From assembly GCF_000816845.1 (NCBI RefSeq), contig NZ_CP006880.1, positions 124,001 through 188,000 of the forward strand: a DNA stretch of 64,000 nucleotides. Reading direction: 5' to 3'. This document shows, piece after piece, positions 8,306-18,236 of the stretch. The translations under genes and the position numbers were made by a program. Position 1 is the stretch's first letter, and every line of letters begins with the position of its first letter. Source of the DNA: Rhizobium gallicum bv. gallicum R602sp (lineage in GTDB: Bacteria > Pseudomonadota > Alphaproteobacteria > Rhizobiales > Rhizobiaceae). Below the pieces are notes generated by a model. It worked only from the letters and a program-made list of their open reading frames with translations, ran no database searches and was not told where the DNA came from.

Positions 8306-9049
8306 TCATGCGCTTTCCAGTTCAGCAAAACGCGTCTGATGTCGCTCGAGATAGGGCGCATGTCCTCGAGCTATCTGGACATGCAGCGCTCCACTGCCCG
8401 GATTGAGGATCGCTAGAGCCGGGCCACTGAGCCGCGACGAGAACATCACGGCGCCGCTAGGGAGAATGGTCATCAGGTACTTGTCGAAGGCAGCGTCCAA
8501 GTGCGCCGCAAGCAGGAGGCCATTGTAGACGTCGAGTCTTTGGAAATCGGTGCTTTCCGACCACGGTATGATGTGACTGGCGCGGAGCAACGCCGTGTCT
8601 TTGACACCGGTGATCGCGCAACCACGATCCCAATAACTCTCCAAAGCTTTTCGAAAGATATCTTGACCGATTCGCTGAACCACCAAGCGTTCGGCTTCGG
8701 TCGTCTTGGGTAAGCCGCTCGTTTCCAGCTCAAATGTCCTCAGTGGACTGTCGGGCAATGACCCGCAGAGTTGGAAAGCGCGTCCAATTATTCTATAGAG
8801 CTCGCCCTCCTCCGCCGCTCGTACGAATTGGTCATTGCCGGTGGAAAACTCTTGCAATAGGGCCGCTGCCACTAGCGGAAGATCTACGCCTATCAAGAGG
8901 TAATCCAAATCGTCTCGACGGATCGATATGGTGCCCGGCACCAGCGAACTGCCGACGGTCAGAATGCCTGCCTCAGCAGGCACGACCAACTCGAAGCCTT
9001 GCTGCGCAGCCACGTGCTCTACGAGCAATCTATCCGACCGCGACAGCAT
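8306..9049 (-). CDS. HNH endonuclease (HNH_2 type)
   Basis: The 247-residue protein has a C-terminal HNH domain of the HNH_2 type. CAITGV (C144) is followed by ASHIIPW (H159) and NGLLLAAHLDAAFDKY (N176, H183). The N-terminal 110 residues are of unknown function. It is the last gene of the five-gene operon, and its ATG overlaps the stop of the ATPase gene by one base (TAATG), so the two are translationally coupled. ATPase plus HNH pairing recalls Septu (PtuA/PtuB), suggesting an effector nuclease controlled by the ATPase. This is inference from domain pairing; substrate and trigger are unknown. Confidence 0.8.
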   Translation of the reverse strand: MLSRSDRLLVEHVAAQQGFELVVPAEAGILTVGSSLVPGTISIRRDDLDYLLIGVDLPLVAAALLQEFSTGNDQFVRAAEEGELYRIIGRAFQLCGSLPDSPLRTFELETSGLPKTTEAERLVVQRIGQDIFRKALESYWDRGCAITGVKDTALLRASHIIPWSESTDFQRLDVYNGLLLAAHLDAAFDKYLMTILPSGAVMFSSRLSGPALAILNPGSGALHVQIARGHAPYLERHQTRFAELESA

Positions 9050-10992
9050 TAGAGGTTCACCCGAAACAAGCGGTCTTCTTCAGGAGACCCTTGCAACTGC
9101 AGTCGCAACCAGGGCACATTCCGAAACTCTTCTGGCGGTTCGGTCGTCGTGGTGATTATATACTGAAAAAGCGGCGAAGGTCCCACATCCTCCAGCGACT
9201 GCGCAAAGCGGAAGATTTCTGAGTACAGCGATCTGCCAAGATCGGCCTCCCGCGGACTGTCATGCAACAGGAAGTCAGGATGAAGGGTCCGGCCTTCCAT
9301 TGCCAGGGTAAGTGCCGCAAGATCGAAAAGCACGACAGCGAACGAGGTAATGGCGGTTCCGTCCGCAGAAGCCTTCACTTGGAGGCCGTTGCCATCGAGC
9401 CGTACCGAAGACCGTCCATTGGTTTTTACCAGGCGCGAGAAGATGGCGCTGAAGCGCTCCGACACCATCTGCACGACGCTGGCACTTTGCTGGCGATACT
9501 CGGCTAGCGAGGTCGTCAAGTCGTCCTGATCCTTCTCGAGATCCCTAACCTTTTTGTCCAACCGGTCGGCCTCTTCCAGCTCGTGCTTGAGATCCTGAAC
9601 CATGTCAACGGCACGCTCTGCACGGCGCACCAACTCCGATCGGTGGCTGGCCTCGAGTTCCAAACGTTCTTGCAAATTGCGCGAGGTGTCGGTGGCCTGC
9701 ATCGCAGTTGTGATCTGATACTTCAGCCCGTCCTGTTGCCGGCGGAGCGCGGTAGCCGTCGCAGTCGCACTTTCTGCACGGTTCTTGGCATCCGCAAGGC
9801 TTGCAGCCAAGGCGTCCAAGTCGCACGGCGTCAGCGCAATGCCGCAGCCTTCAGCTCGTACCTTGTCGATTGCGACTTTGCAGATCGGGCATATAGGAGT
9901 GGCGGCCTTCACGTTTTGCGCGGAAAGTTCAGGGATTTCGCTGCGGGCGACTTTCGCCTCGAGTTCATGCAGTGCGACCTGAGCTTCGAGGCTTCTTGCA
10001 GTTTCTTCAAGCCTCCCCCGCTCCGTGGCGGCGCGCTCGAATTCAGCGCTGGCCTCTCTGAGGCGCACCGCTAGCCGCCCATCATCCGCAGATCGAACTT
10101 TCGCCAAGTGCTCACTTGTGCGACGTTCGAGCTCATGTAACTGTAACCGTGAGATATCTTCCTGCCCTTTCTCGCCCAGCCGCGACAGCACTCCCTTCTT
10201 AAGCCTCGCAATATGCCAGTTCACGTTGGCGAGTTCCGAGCGGTTCACGGTGAGCTGGGAAGCGATTTCGTTCCTCCGCTTAGTGGCACTGATTTCTTCT
10301 GGTCCGAGCATACCCAAGGCGACACGTAGGGTCGCCAGCCGGTCCTCCTGACTCTTATTGCGGCCGCTCACCGGCGACTGGGAACCGCTGTCTGGGCTGC
10401 GCCATTCCAACAGGTGAGAGAACCTGCATTCCTGATCGCGAGTGAGCCAAGCCAGCACGGCCAACCAACGCTCATCAACGGGAATGCTGTTGGGCAGCAA
10501 CGATGACGACTGTCCTAAAAAGGCCGTGGTCAAAGCATCTCTGAAGCGCTGCATTCCCGATGGCTCCAATGGCCATGAACACTCAACGACATCCTCACCA
10601 AGTATTGCAAAGTCACCCCGATTTGCACCCAGCGGGCGGCTGATCAGCCAGGTTGAGCTGTCCAACCTGACCTCCGCCAGAATTCGGGCGTTCAAGAATT
10701 TGCTCCCAACTGAATCCATCTGATCGTGTGGGCCGTAGGTCTTCTCGCCCAAACAGTACCGGATTAGGCGGCAAAGGGTGGTCTTACCCCCACCATGGCC
10801 AATGCGTTCGGCCGCTCCAGCACTGTCGGGCGACCAGATGACGTTCAGCCCAGGCTTCAACGGAATGTCGCGAATGATTGTTTCGTTATCTGCCTTGAGA
10901 ACGATCCGCCGCACCCAAAGTCTGGGTTCGCTAGCCCCCTCCCGTGGGTGGAGCTTAAACGCCGGCCCTCCGAATAGCTCAAACTGCTGCAA
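9049..10992 (-). CDS. Rad50/SMC-like ATPase with coiled coil and CxxC hook
   Basis: The 647-residue protein has a Walker A motif GHGGGKTT (residues 65-72). Long helical coiled-coil segments (about 225-355 and 385-500) surround a central CPIC motif (C368, C371) like the Rad50 zinc hook. The ATPase domain is completed near LHPDFLLHDSPREADLG, the Walker B and D-loop region. Such proteins dimerise on DNA ends or act as sensors for a partner nuclease, here the coupled HNH protein. The start overlaps the methylase end by 14 bp. It is not part of canonical DISARM. An alternative reading is a DUF2326-like ATPase. Confidence 0.75.
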   Translation of the reverse strand: MQQFELFGGPAFKLHPREGASEPRLWVRRIVLKADNETIIRDIPLKPGLNVIWSPDSAGAAERIGHGGGKTTLCRLIRYCLGEKTYGPHDQMDSVGSKFLNARILAEVRLDSSTWLISRPLGANRGDFAILGEDVVECSWPLEPSGMQRFRDALTTAFLGQSSSLLPNSIPVDERWLAVLAWLTRDQECRFSHLLEWRSPDSGSQSPVSGRNKSQEDRLATLRVALGMLGPEEISATKRRNEIASQLTVNRSELANVNWHIARLKKGVLSRLGEKGQEDISRLQLHELERRTSEHLAKVRSADDGRLAVRLREASAEFERAATERGRLEETARSLEAQVALHELEAKVARSEIPELSAQNVKAATPICPICKVAIDKVRAEGCGIALTPCDLDALAASLADAKNRAESATATATALRRQQDGLKYQITTAMQATDTSRNLQERLELEASHRSELVRRAERAVDMVQDLKHELEEADRLDKKVRDLEKDQDDLTTSLAEYRQQSASVVQMVSERFSAIFSRLVKTNGRSSVRLDGNGLQVKASADGTAITSFAVVLFDLAALTLAMEGRTLHPDFLLHDSPREADLGRSLYSEIFRFAQSLEDVGPSPLFQYIITTTTEPPEEFRNVPWLRLQLQGSPEEDRLFRVNL

Positions 10993-13900
10993 TGCGTTTC
11001 AGAGCCTCCGTTTCGTCGTCAGACATCTCGGTGTTCATAGAAGCAAGGCGTAGTGCTTCGTCCAGCGCAAAGCGGGCACGACCGGGCCAACTATCAATGG
11101 GGTAGTTTTCAAGATCGACCCCTGGAACCCAAGTTCGTGCTTTCGTGTCCTCGATAAGGCTTCCTGTTGCAAGTAGTGTCGACTTGGCTTCTGCCCAACC
11201 AGTTGCCGATCCTAGGCCTAACGTTATAACGCCGGCCCTAGGCTCGGCTTCCGATCCCACTAGGCGGAGCCATTCATCCCGTCGCTCGGCGGATAAGTGA
11301 GGCGTGAGTAGACGGGGCTCGAGCGAGAATAGAGCTGCTCGAATGGCAACCGCACTGTTGACCTGGCCCGGTAAAACCCTGACGAGCGCACCGAGTTGAG
11401 CAAGCGTTTGTACTTGGCGGTTGCCCTGTGGCGTGGCCCAACCGCCTGCCTCGACCGAAAGGTCGGAGTGGGTATCGCCTGTCAGGTCTAGAAATATCAC
11501 GTGTGGTTGACCAGCCAAATCGGTTGCATTTGGCGTTGCAGTCTCGCCCGCCGCTAGTTCATCCCAGCGCGATAGGATGGCATCCCTTGTCTCGAAACGT
11601 CCAAACTCCTGCACCTCAGCGCGCTTGAGTGCCCCAAATGTTTCAAATCCGCAATCCGCGCCGAGAACCTCCGGAGGATCCAAAAGATAGGTCATATCCA
11701 ATTTGGAGAGGCCGAAAAGGTCCCGAGCAACGAGGACATCGAGGTCGGTAGCGAGCTTCCGGCGCTTGGCGGGGTTTGTCTCTGGTGAGAATTGTTTGAC
11801 GTCGAGACCAACCAAATCTGCACTGCTAAGCCAGAAATTAGCCATTTCCGAACCGGTTGCAGCCAGAAGAAGAGCTCGTTGCGCGATCGCCATCTCGACG
11901 CGGCCACTTCCGAAGGAGCGGGGAAGTGGAAGGCTATCTACGATATTGAACGCCATCTTCAACGAAATTTTCTTACGGACGAGGAAATCCATGCAGATGG
12001 AGTTTATCACCCCAAGGAGCAACATGTGCGATTCCGGTCGCCGATCGGAAAGCTCGAGCGTCGGCACCTTGTCCCCACATACGACCATCGGCGGGATTAG
12101 TGCGGCCACGAAGGCACGTTGGTTCGTAGGGCTGGCGACGTCGCAGAAACCCAACCGATATCGAGTCCACCTATCTCCGATCTTTTTGGGGATGGCGCCC
12201 TGAGCTATGCGCCATTGAGGGAGAATTTCCTTACCCTTAGTGCCGAACGGCACCTGCCTCCAGACAGCTGCGCGTCCTCTCCCACTCACATATGCCTTGG
12301 CTCGATAGTCAAACGCCTCGACCATACGCCCCTCAAAGACAGGAAGACCATCCTTGTCTCCATCGAACTCATCGCGGTCGTTGCCCATGTCCAGCTCACG
12401 CGAATACTGGCGCGTGGAAACGCCATCTAGTTCTTCGCCAAAACGTGGGTATTTCGCATAGAGCTTTCGGGCGATCTCGATATCGGAACGGTGTACCACT
12501 TCGGCAACCGCCTGCGCCTCTGGGCTGAATTCACGTACCAAGGCTACAGGGATCTGGATAGGCAACCCATCCTTTAGCGAAGTGAGCTTTTCATGTGAAT
12601 TCACCCCGAACGTCGCAGCAAAAGATTCAGTCCGGCCCCCCGGCACCGCCACATAAAGGCAAAATTTCAGACGCGTGTCGGTCTCGAACCAAATAGCCCC
12701 TGTATTCTCGAAGCCCACAAGCGTCTGTAGTTCGCAATTGTCGAAGAGATGTGCTCTAATGGCAGCAGCATTGGCGCCATTGTACAAGTTTTCTGGCACG
12801 AATTGCGCCGCTCGTCCTCCAGGTTTAACAATCTGGAGGGCTAGTTCGACGAACATTCGGTAGACGTTGAAGTCACCCTTACCCAAATTGCCCTCTGCAA
12901 ACAGTCTGTATCGTCCGCTTTTTTTGAAGAAGTTCGCGGAGACATAGAGATCGCGGCAGTAGGCGTCCCATTCCTCCTGTACGCCCGGAAGTGAGAGCAA
13001 TTCGTTTATGCGAGCGGCCTGTTCATCTTTTGCGAGGAAGCGAACGCCACCGTCGTACTTCGAGAAGAATTCCTTGGCGTCCGGACTCATGGTCTCCCAC
13101 GGCGGATTGCCCAGAACTAGGTCGAACCCGCCTTTTTCAAATACCTGAGGGAACGCTAGGTACCAGTCGAACGAGGCTCGCTGCCTGGCAATATTGGTGA
13201 AAGTCGGTGCGGGTGCCTCTTCCCGCAGAGCAGACCAGACTGTGTCGGTAGTCGGAATTCCATTGGTGTCCCGCACCGACACCGGTCCGACTTTGGGAAC
13301 GTAGAACGCGGAAACATAGGCGTCCCCACCCAGCTTAAAGCGTTTCCAGCTGTCCTGCGTGACCAGATCATCGAACGCTGTTTCTTGTGCGACAATGTCC
13401 GCGAGTGTTTCGGCGGGCATCGCAAGTAGCTTTTCAGCCGCCGTCACAATCTCTTCAGGGATAGCGTACTCGGCGAGCATGCCTGTGGCCGCTTTCCCTG
13501 TTCGCAGTTCGCGATTCCAACGCTTGATCTCGGAGGAAACGGCCTTGTCGTCAGCGTCCGTCAATGCTTCGAACGCTGCCTCCGGCACACCCCTTCGGAG
13601 CATCTCTGGATTGCGCACGCCCACTAAACTGTCGCCGTGCAAGATCCGGTTGCTCAGGAAACCCAGAGGACGCCCGGGCTCGACCGACTCCAACCAGAGT
13701 GCAAGCCGACATAGCTCGACCGCAAAGGCGTTTCGATCTACGCCATAGATGCATCGGGCGATCACATCTCGCATCGCGTGCCGGTAATCGATCTCAGTTG
13801 CAGAACCAGAGGTGCGCAGCTCCGCCAGTGAATTGGCGATCCGTCTGGCTGCGCCGAGCAGGAAGTGACCTGATCCACAAGCTGGATCGATAACGTCCAG

Positions 13901-15463
13901 TGTGAGCAGGCTCTCCGGGTCATTTGGGTTTTCGGCAATCTTGCGCTCGATAAGAGGGTCTAGCGCTTGGTCCAATAGCAGTTGGACCAAGGGATCTGGG
14001 GTGTAATAGCTTCCGGTAAGTTTTCGAGAGTTGTCCTGCGCGGCGTCTTGGCGGTTGGTAAGCACGTCACCTTCGCCCTTCACGAAGTAGAAGCGTGAAG
14101 CGTTCTCCGTAATGGCAGGAGTGAGTTCCAAAAGACTCTCATAGACCGAGCCGAGTTCCTCGGTTTCCATGTCTCGCCAGTTGATGCGCACTAGCGACTT
14201 CGCATGCTCCATCCAGCTTAGGTGGTAGAGTGCCTGCAGAAACCGCTTATTAAGAATTGGCAGGTTCTCGATGTCGGGGCATTGGTCCCCAGCGAAAATG
14301 CCGCCTAGAGCAGGAATGCCAAGTCGGGGTTCGCCGAATCCGGCTGCGCGGATCAAAATACGGATACCCTGGTATGCGTCCGCGTGCCGGTCCCACGCGG
14401 CGCGAACGCGGGCACGTTCACGCAACCTGTCGGTGGAGTAACCTCGCTGGAACAAGGTAGAGGCGTCTTTGCCGGCAGCAGGATCGAGGAGGACGTTTCG
14501 ATCCTCGGCCGTCATCAGGAATATGAGCCGGTAGACTAACCGCAGCAGTTGCTTGTGAAAGTCCTGGACGGTCAGTCTTGACGGACTGTCAGTTGACGTG
14601 CCTTCCGATCTCTCCCTCGCTTGGAGCTCTCCGACATTGGTAGCCGCCAGAAGTCTATTGCGAAGCGCTGAATTTGAAGGGTGCTCAAGGAAGCCGGTGC
14701 CAAGGTGGAACAGGGCCTTCTCAACTCCATCACGTAGGCGACCGCGTGCTGTCACGCCCTCGCTCTGACCAAGACCACGCCAGCGCTCCAAGGGGCAATC
14801 GTCTGGATTGCCGTCGCCAGAGCCAAACCGGGTGTGGTGGCATAGCAGCCAGAAGACGGTGAACTCGTCGTGTAGGCTCTCACGGAAGATCTTGTCCAGG
14901 TCCACCTCGATCAGAGCTGGTCGGGTCAGGCTGTCGTTATCCCGGAGAAGCCGCAGCCGCATCCCATCGGTCGCGATGCCCCACAGCGCCCTCGAATTCG
15001 CGTTCAATTCGACCTGCAGCCAGGCCGAGGCGGTCTTCCGGATCGGCTTGCCGGATGACGTGGCGATGGAGCGTATCTGGTCGACAGGAGCGTCTGCCGA
15101 TACGACCAGCGGTACGCTGCCGTTCTTGGTAGTGAAGTTCTGCAGTCCCGGCTTGCTCGGCGTGGCGTCGTCCAAATCGAGGCCCAGGACTTTGGTGAGA
15201 AGATCGCGGGCGAAGGCAGCCGTGACAACGGTAGGATTGGCGCCTGCGCGGCCGTCCTCGAAACGCTTCCAAAGAGCGCGTCCAACGTTCCAGAAGCGCG
15301 GAATCTCGTCTCGCAGCTTCAGGCCAGGCAGGATGCCGTAGCTGCTGTCTACCTGCTCGGGAGCGGTGCCGGCAGCAACCTTCGCTAAGACGTCCGGCAG
15401 CAGCAGGCTGCCTTCGATACGAATCGCGGCGAACGAAACGCGGGACTCGGTGCGCTTTGCCAT
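10979..15463 (-). CDS. Large Eco57I-type adenine-specific DNA methyltransferase
   Basis: The 1494-residue protein contains an N6-adenine methyltransferase core. It shows GSYYTPDPLVQLL (about 484), motif I DPACGSGHFLLGAARRI (526-542) and motif IV NPPWE (786-790). The roughly 470-residue N-terminal region and the 650-residue C-terminal region probably carry DNA recognition and partner contacts. No clear PD-(D/E)xK nuclease motif is visible, so it is more like PglX (BREX) or DrmMI (class 1 DISARM) than a fused restriction enzyme. The expected role is to mark host DNA as self. The ATG lies one base after the SNF2 stop, showing tight coupling in the operon. Confidence 0.85.
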   Translation of the reverse strand: MAKRTESRVSFAAIRIEGSLLLPDVLAKVAAGTAPEQVDSSYGILPGLKLRDEIPRFWNVGRALWKRFEDGRAGANPTVVTAAFARDLLTKVLGLDLDDATPSKPGLQNFTTKNGSVPLVVSADAPVDQIRSIATSSGKPIRKTASAWLQVELNANSRALWGIATDGMRLRLLRDNDSLTRPALIEVDLDKIFRESLHDEFTVFWLLCHHTRFGSGDGNPDDCPLERWRGLGQSEGVTARGRLRDGVEKALFHLGTGFLEHPSNSALRNRLLAATNVGELQARERSEGTSTDSPSRLTVQDFHKQLLRLVYRLIFLMTAEDRNVLLDPAAGKDASTLFQRGYSTDRLRERARVRAAWDRHADAYQGIRILIRAAGFGEPRLGIPALGGIFAGDQCPDIENLPILNKRFLQALYHLSWMEHAKSLVRINWRDMETEELGSVYESLLELTPAITENASRFYFVKGEGDVLTNRQDAAQDNSRKLTGSYYTPDPLVQLLLDQALDPLIERKIAENPNDPESLLTLDVIDPACGSGHFLLGAARRIANSLAELRTSGSATEIDYRHAMRDVIARCIYGVDRNAFAVELCRLALWLESVEPGRPLGFLSNRILHGDSLVGVRNPEMLRRGVPEAAFEALTDADDKAVSSEIKRWNRELRTGKAATGMLAEYAIPEEIVTAAEKLLAMPAETLADIVAQETAFDDLVTQDSWKRFKLGGDAYVSAFYVPKVGPVSVRDTNGIPTTDTVWSALREEAPAPTFTNIARQRASFDWYLAFPQVFEKGGFDLVLGNPPWETMSPDAKEFFSKYDGGVRFLAKDEQAARINELLSLPGVQEEWDAYCRDLYVSANFFKKSGRYRLFAEGNLGKGDFNVYRMFVELALQIVKPGGRAAQFVPENLYNGANAAAIRAHLFDNCELQTLVGFENTGAIWFETDTRLKFCLYVAVPGGRTESFAATFGVNSHEKLTSLKDGLPIQIPVALVREFSPEAQAVAEVVHRSDIEIARKLYAKYPRFGEELDGVSTRQYSRELDMGNDRDEFDGDKDGLPVFEGRMVEAFDYRAKAYVSGRGRAAVWRQVPFGTKGKEILPQWRIAQGAIPKKIGDRWTRYRLGFCDVASPTNQRAFVAALIPPMVVCGDKVPTLELSDRRPESHMLLLGVINSICMDFLVRKKISLKMAFNIVDSLPLPRSFGSGRVEMAIAQRALLLAATGSEMANFWLSSADLVGLDVKQFSPETNPAKRRKLATDLDVLVARDLFGLSKLDMTYLLDPPEVLGADCGFETFGALKRAEVQEFGRFETRDAILSRWDELAAGETATPNATDLAGQPHVIFLDLTGDTHSDLSVEAGGWATPQGNRQVQTLAQLGALVRVLPGQVNSAVAIRAALFSLEPRLLTPHLSAERRDEWLRLVGSEAEPRAGVITLGLGSATGWAEAKSTLLATGSLIEDTKARTWVPGVDLENYPIDSWPGRARFALDEALRLASMNTEMSDDETEALKRIAAV

Positions 15464-15464
15464 T

Positions 15465-18236
15465 TCAGTCGAGCTCCGGCATCAACACGAACAGACCGAT
15501 GATGTCGGCTGGTAGTACCGGCGTGACGTCGATACGGCCCTTACCCCTGACTGCCTGGCGGATTCGGCGATGGTCCTCGACAAGAATCTCGGAGCGGCGC
15601 AATGCCCGCTCTCCTATCGCTCCTTGCCACCGATCCAATCGGGCCAGCGCCGTTCGAACCTCGCGCTGTTTTGCGACTAGCGAAGTCTCTTGCGTAGCCA
15701 GTGCGCCTAGCAGGGCGCTGGCTTCCTGCCCGAGCAGGTTGGGGAAGTCGCTGGCCCCCTCAAATGCCAGGGCATCGGTCTCCTCGGCCAGCAGCAGTCC
15801 ACGTTCGGACTGTGACGCGATCTGATGCCGAATTCGCAGGAGCAGCACAGTAGTGAGCCGGGAAACTGCGGACGTCGTCCAAGCACCAGCCCGAGGGAGG
15901 GTGGATGGATAGTCCCGCCCAAAGGTGTCGAGCGAACGCTCTATCAGGAGGTCTGCGAGCGCCGAGACTAGCGGATGTGAGCGATGAAGATGGTCCCTTG
16001 TCCCGCCTCGGGTTAGGAGCTGGATCGGACCTGTTATCGCCGTCTCCATCCTATCCACGACTTCAGAGGGCAGCTTCCCCGAGTCCAAGCGAAGCCCGCC
16101 GTCGAAACGAACGACGGGAACGTTCAGCTTTGCCAGGCCCCGGCGCACGAACGTTTCGACAAGGTCCTGGTCGCCCAGGATGCCCTTGGTGCGCTCCCAT
16201 TCCGGACGAACGTCCTCGGGCTTGAGGCTGCGCTGGGCAAAGATGGTTAGGTTTGCCTTCTCGCGCGCGGCTGCGTCCAGCCACTTCTGTTCCATATCTT
16301 TAACCGCTGCGACGTCGTCGAAATTAAGCGATAGCTGACTCCCACGGCCTTCCCTGACCGCCCTTCGGCGGAGCAATAAGGCCTTCATCACAGCCTCGGT
16401 GACCTTGCGATCGTCATCCGGCAACGGCACCGGCACGCCGGTGGCCTTCTGTATCTTCTCGGCTTTGCGCAAGATCACCTCAAGTACAGCACCATCGACC
16501 GGATTGTTCTCCCCATATACCAGGAGCGATCGGACCACGGCACTGAGTTGACCGAAGCGGTCGACGCGACCGTTCCGCTGCTGGTGGCGCGTGGGGTTCC
16601 ACGACAGGTCGTAGTGCACGACCGCATCGAAGAGTTCCTGCAGATCGATGCCTTCAGACAAGCAATCGGTTGCCACGAGGATGCGCAATTGGTCCGCGGC
16701 CATGTCGTCTACGATCGCCTTGCGGTCGTCGCTCGGCAATTCGCCTGTCACAACCTCAACGCGGTGCGACTTGAATTCCTTGGCCAGTGCGGCGCCGACC
16801 CACTTAGCGGTAGCTATATATCGGCAGAAAATGATGGGCTTAAATCCCTCCGCGATGAGGGGTTTCAGTCGCTGGATCAGACACGCGACCTTGGGATCCT
16901 TGCCCGGCCGCGCGACCAACCCCTCTGCCAGGGAAATCAAAGCGGCCAGGTCTGGATCATCGACCAGGGAGGGCGTGAGGTCGTTGACCTCGGCGTCCGC
17001 GTCCACCTGATCGAGGACGGCTGAGACGTCTGGATCATCGCCGAGGTTCGCGCTTCGGGTCCTCAGAGCATGCAAGGCCGCGGCGGGGCTCGATCCGATG
17101 CAGCGCATCAGCGCCAACGTGCCCCAGAACGCGAGCCGCTGCTTACGCTCGTCGGTCCCGGCCTTCTCCACCACGGTGGTGCAGTAGTCGAGTGCGAGCT
17201 CCAAGAAGGTTTCGTAGTCGCCGGTAAGCCTGTATGTCGCGTCTGGGACTGAGACCTCGTGCTTGGGGAACGCGCCGGCCTCGTTCCAGGCCTCGATGTC
17301 GACTCGGCGCCGCTGGACATAGCGTTCGGCCAGCTTATCCCTCAGTTCCGGGCTCCATCTACCAGCATCGCTGACCAGGCCCCGGAAGTCTGGGTCGAGT
17401 AGAGCGAGGAGCTTGCCATACGCCATGTCGTCACCGCTATGCGGGGTGGCCGTCAGCAGCAGCATATGCCGGTCGGTCTTGGCCGCAATCCGATCGACGA
17501 GGCGGTAGCGTTGGTGGCTATCCTCCGACGACACGCAGGTGTGGGCCTCATCCACTATCGAAAGCTCGGGACAAAATTCAGCATAATGGTCGCGGCGGGC
17601 ATCTGATTTGACGTAGTCGAGGCTTACAACCGTGAAGGGATACGCTCGGAAGATGCTGTCGTTCATCGGCAGCTCTCGCTCCAGGCGCGCTGCGGACGAC
17701 GGCGTAACCGCCACCGCGGGGAAGTGGAACTTGTCCCGCATTTGATCGGCCCACTGCTTGACCAAGTGAGGCGGGCATAAGACGGAGAAGCTCTCGATCT
17801 CGCCACGATCGTAGAGCTCGCGCGCGATCAGACCGGCTTCGATGGTCTTGCCGATACCGACGTCGTCGGCGATGAGCAGACGCACGACATCCAGCTTCAA
17901 CCCCATCATCAAGGGCACAAGCTGATACGAACGCGGGTTGAATCCGATGCGGCCAGCGCTGCGGAATGGACCAGCTCCGCGGCGCAGCGACATCTGAAAC
18001 GCATCGCGAAGCAGCAGCGCCTCGTCCTGGGGGCCAACTCGGTCAGGGTCCGGCAGCTGGAACGTGGCGCTTTCGACGCCATCGATCTCGAGCGACCTCG
18101 AAACGACCTGGACGTCCCTCTCGCCGCCGGCGATTGGCCGCAGGTTCAGGATTTCCTCGCCGCTGCCAGGCAGGACGACCCACTCGCGGCCGCGCGCGCG
18201 GACGAGCTCGCCCGGGCCGAAGATCGTGGTCGTCAT
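15465..18236 (-). CDS. SNF2-type helicase, DrmD-like
   Basis: The product is 923 residues from ATG 18236, which overlaps the upstream stop (ATGA); a GTG nine bases further up is possible. It shows SF2 motifs in order: DDVGIGKTIEAGLIA (near residue 125), VDEAH (near 228), LLLTATPHSGDD, ILVATDCLSEGIDLQ and GRVDRFGQ. The pattern is that of SNF2/RapA-like translocases such as DrmD of class 1 DISARM and DpdE. It would move along duplex DNA using ATP, probably in complex with the methylase encoded next. No nuclease domain is visible. Assignment to DrmD is by motif style and neighbourhood. Confidence 0.8.
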   Translation of the reverse strand: MTTTIFGPGELVRARGREWVVLPGSGEEILNLRPIAGGERDVQVVSRSLEIDGVESATFQLPDPDRVGPQDEALLLRDAFQMSLRRGAGPFRSAGRIGFNPRSYQLVPLMMGLKLDVVRLLIADDVGIGKTIEAGLIARELYDRGEIESFSVLCPPHLVKQWADQMRDKFHFPAVAVTPSSAARLERELPMNDSIFRAYPFTVVSLDYVKSDARRDHYAEFCPELSIVDEAHTCVSSEDSHQRYRLVDRIAAKTDRHMLLLTATPHSGDDMAYGKLLALLDPDFRGLVSDAGRWSPELRDKLAERYVQRRRVDIEAWNEAGAFPKHEVSVPDATYRLTGDYETFLELALDYCTTVVEKAGTDERKQRLAFWGTLALMRCIGSSPAAALHALRTRSANLGDDPDVSAVLDQVDADAEVNDLTPSLVDDPDLAALISLAEGLVARPGKDPKVACLIQRLKPLIAEGFKPIIFCRYIATAKWVGAALAKEFKSHRVEVVTGELPSDDRKAIVDDMAADQLRILVATDCLSEGIDLQELFDAVVHYDLSWNPTRHQQRNGRVDRFGQLSAVVRSLLVYGENNPVDGAVLEVILRKAEKIQKATGVPVPLPDDDRKVTEAVMKALLLRRRAVREGRGSQLSLNFDDVAAVKDMEQKWLDAAAREKANLTIFAQRSLKPEDVRPEWERTKGILGDQDLVETFVRRGLAKLNVPVVRFDGGLRLDSGKLPSEVVDRMETAITGPIQLLTRGGTRDHLHRSHPLVSALADLLIERSLDTFGRDYPSTLPRAGAWTTSAVSRLTTVLLLRIRHQIASQSERGLLLAEETDALAFEGASDFPNLLGQEASALLGALATQETSLVAKQREVRTALARLDRWQGAIGERALRRSEILVEDHRRIRQAVRGKGRIDVTPVLPADIIGLFVLMPELD

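Noticed and set aside
10979..15463. A type I or type IIG restriction enzyme (methylase with fused nuclease)
   Set aside because: No clear PD-(D/E)xK or HsdS-like subunit is visible. The helicase neighbours fit a BREX- or DISARM-like methylase better.
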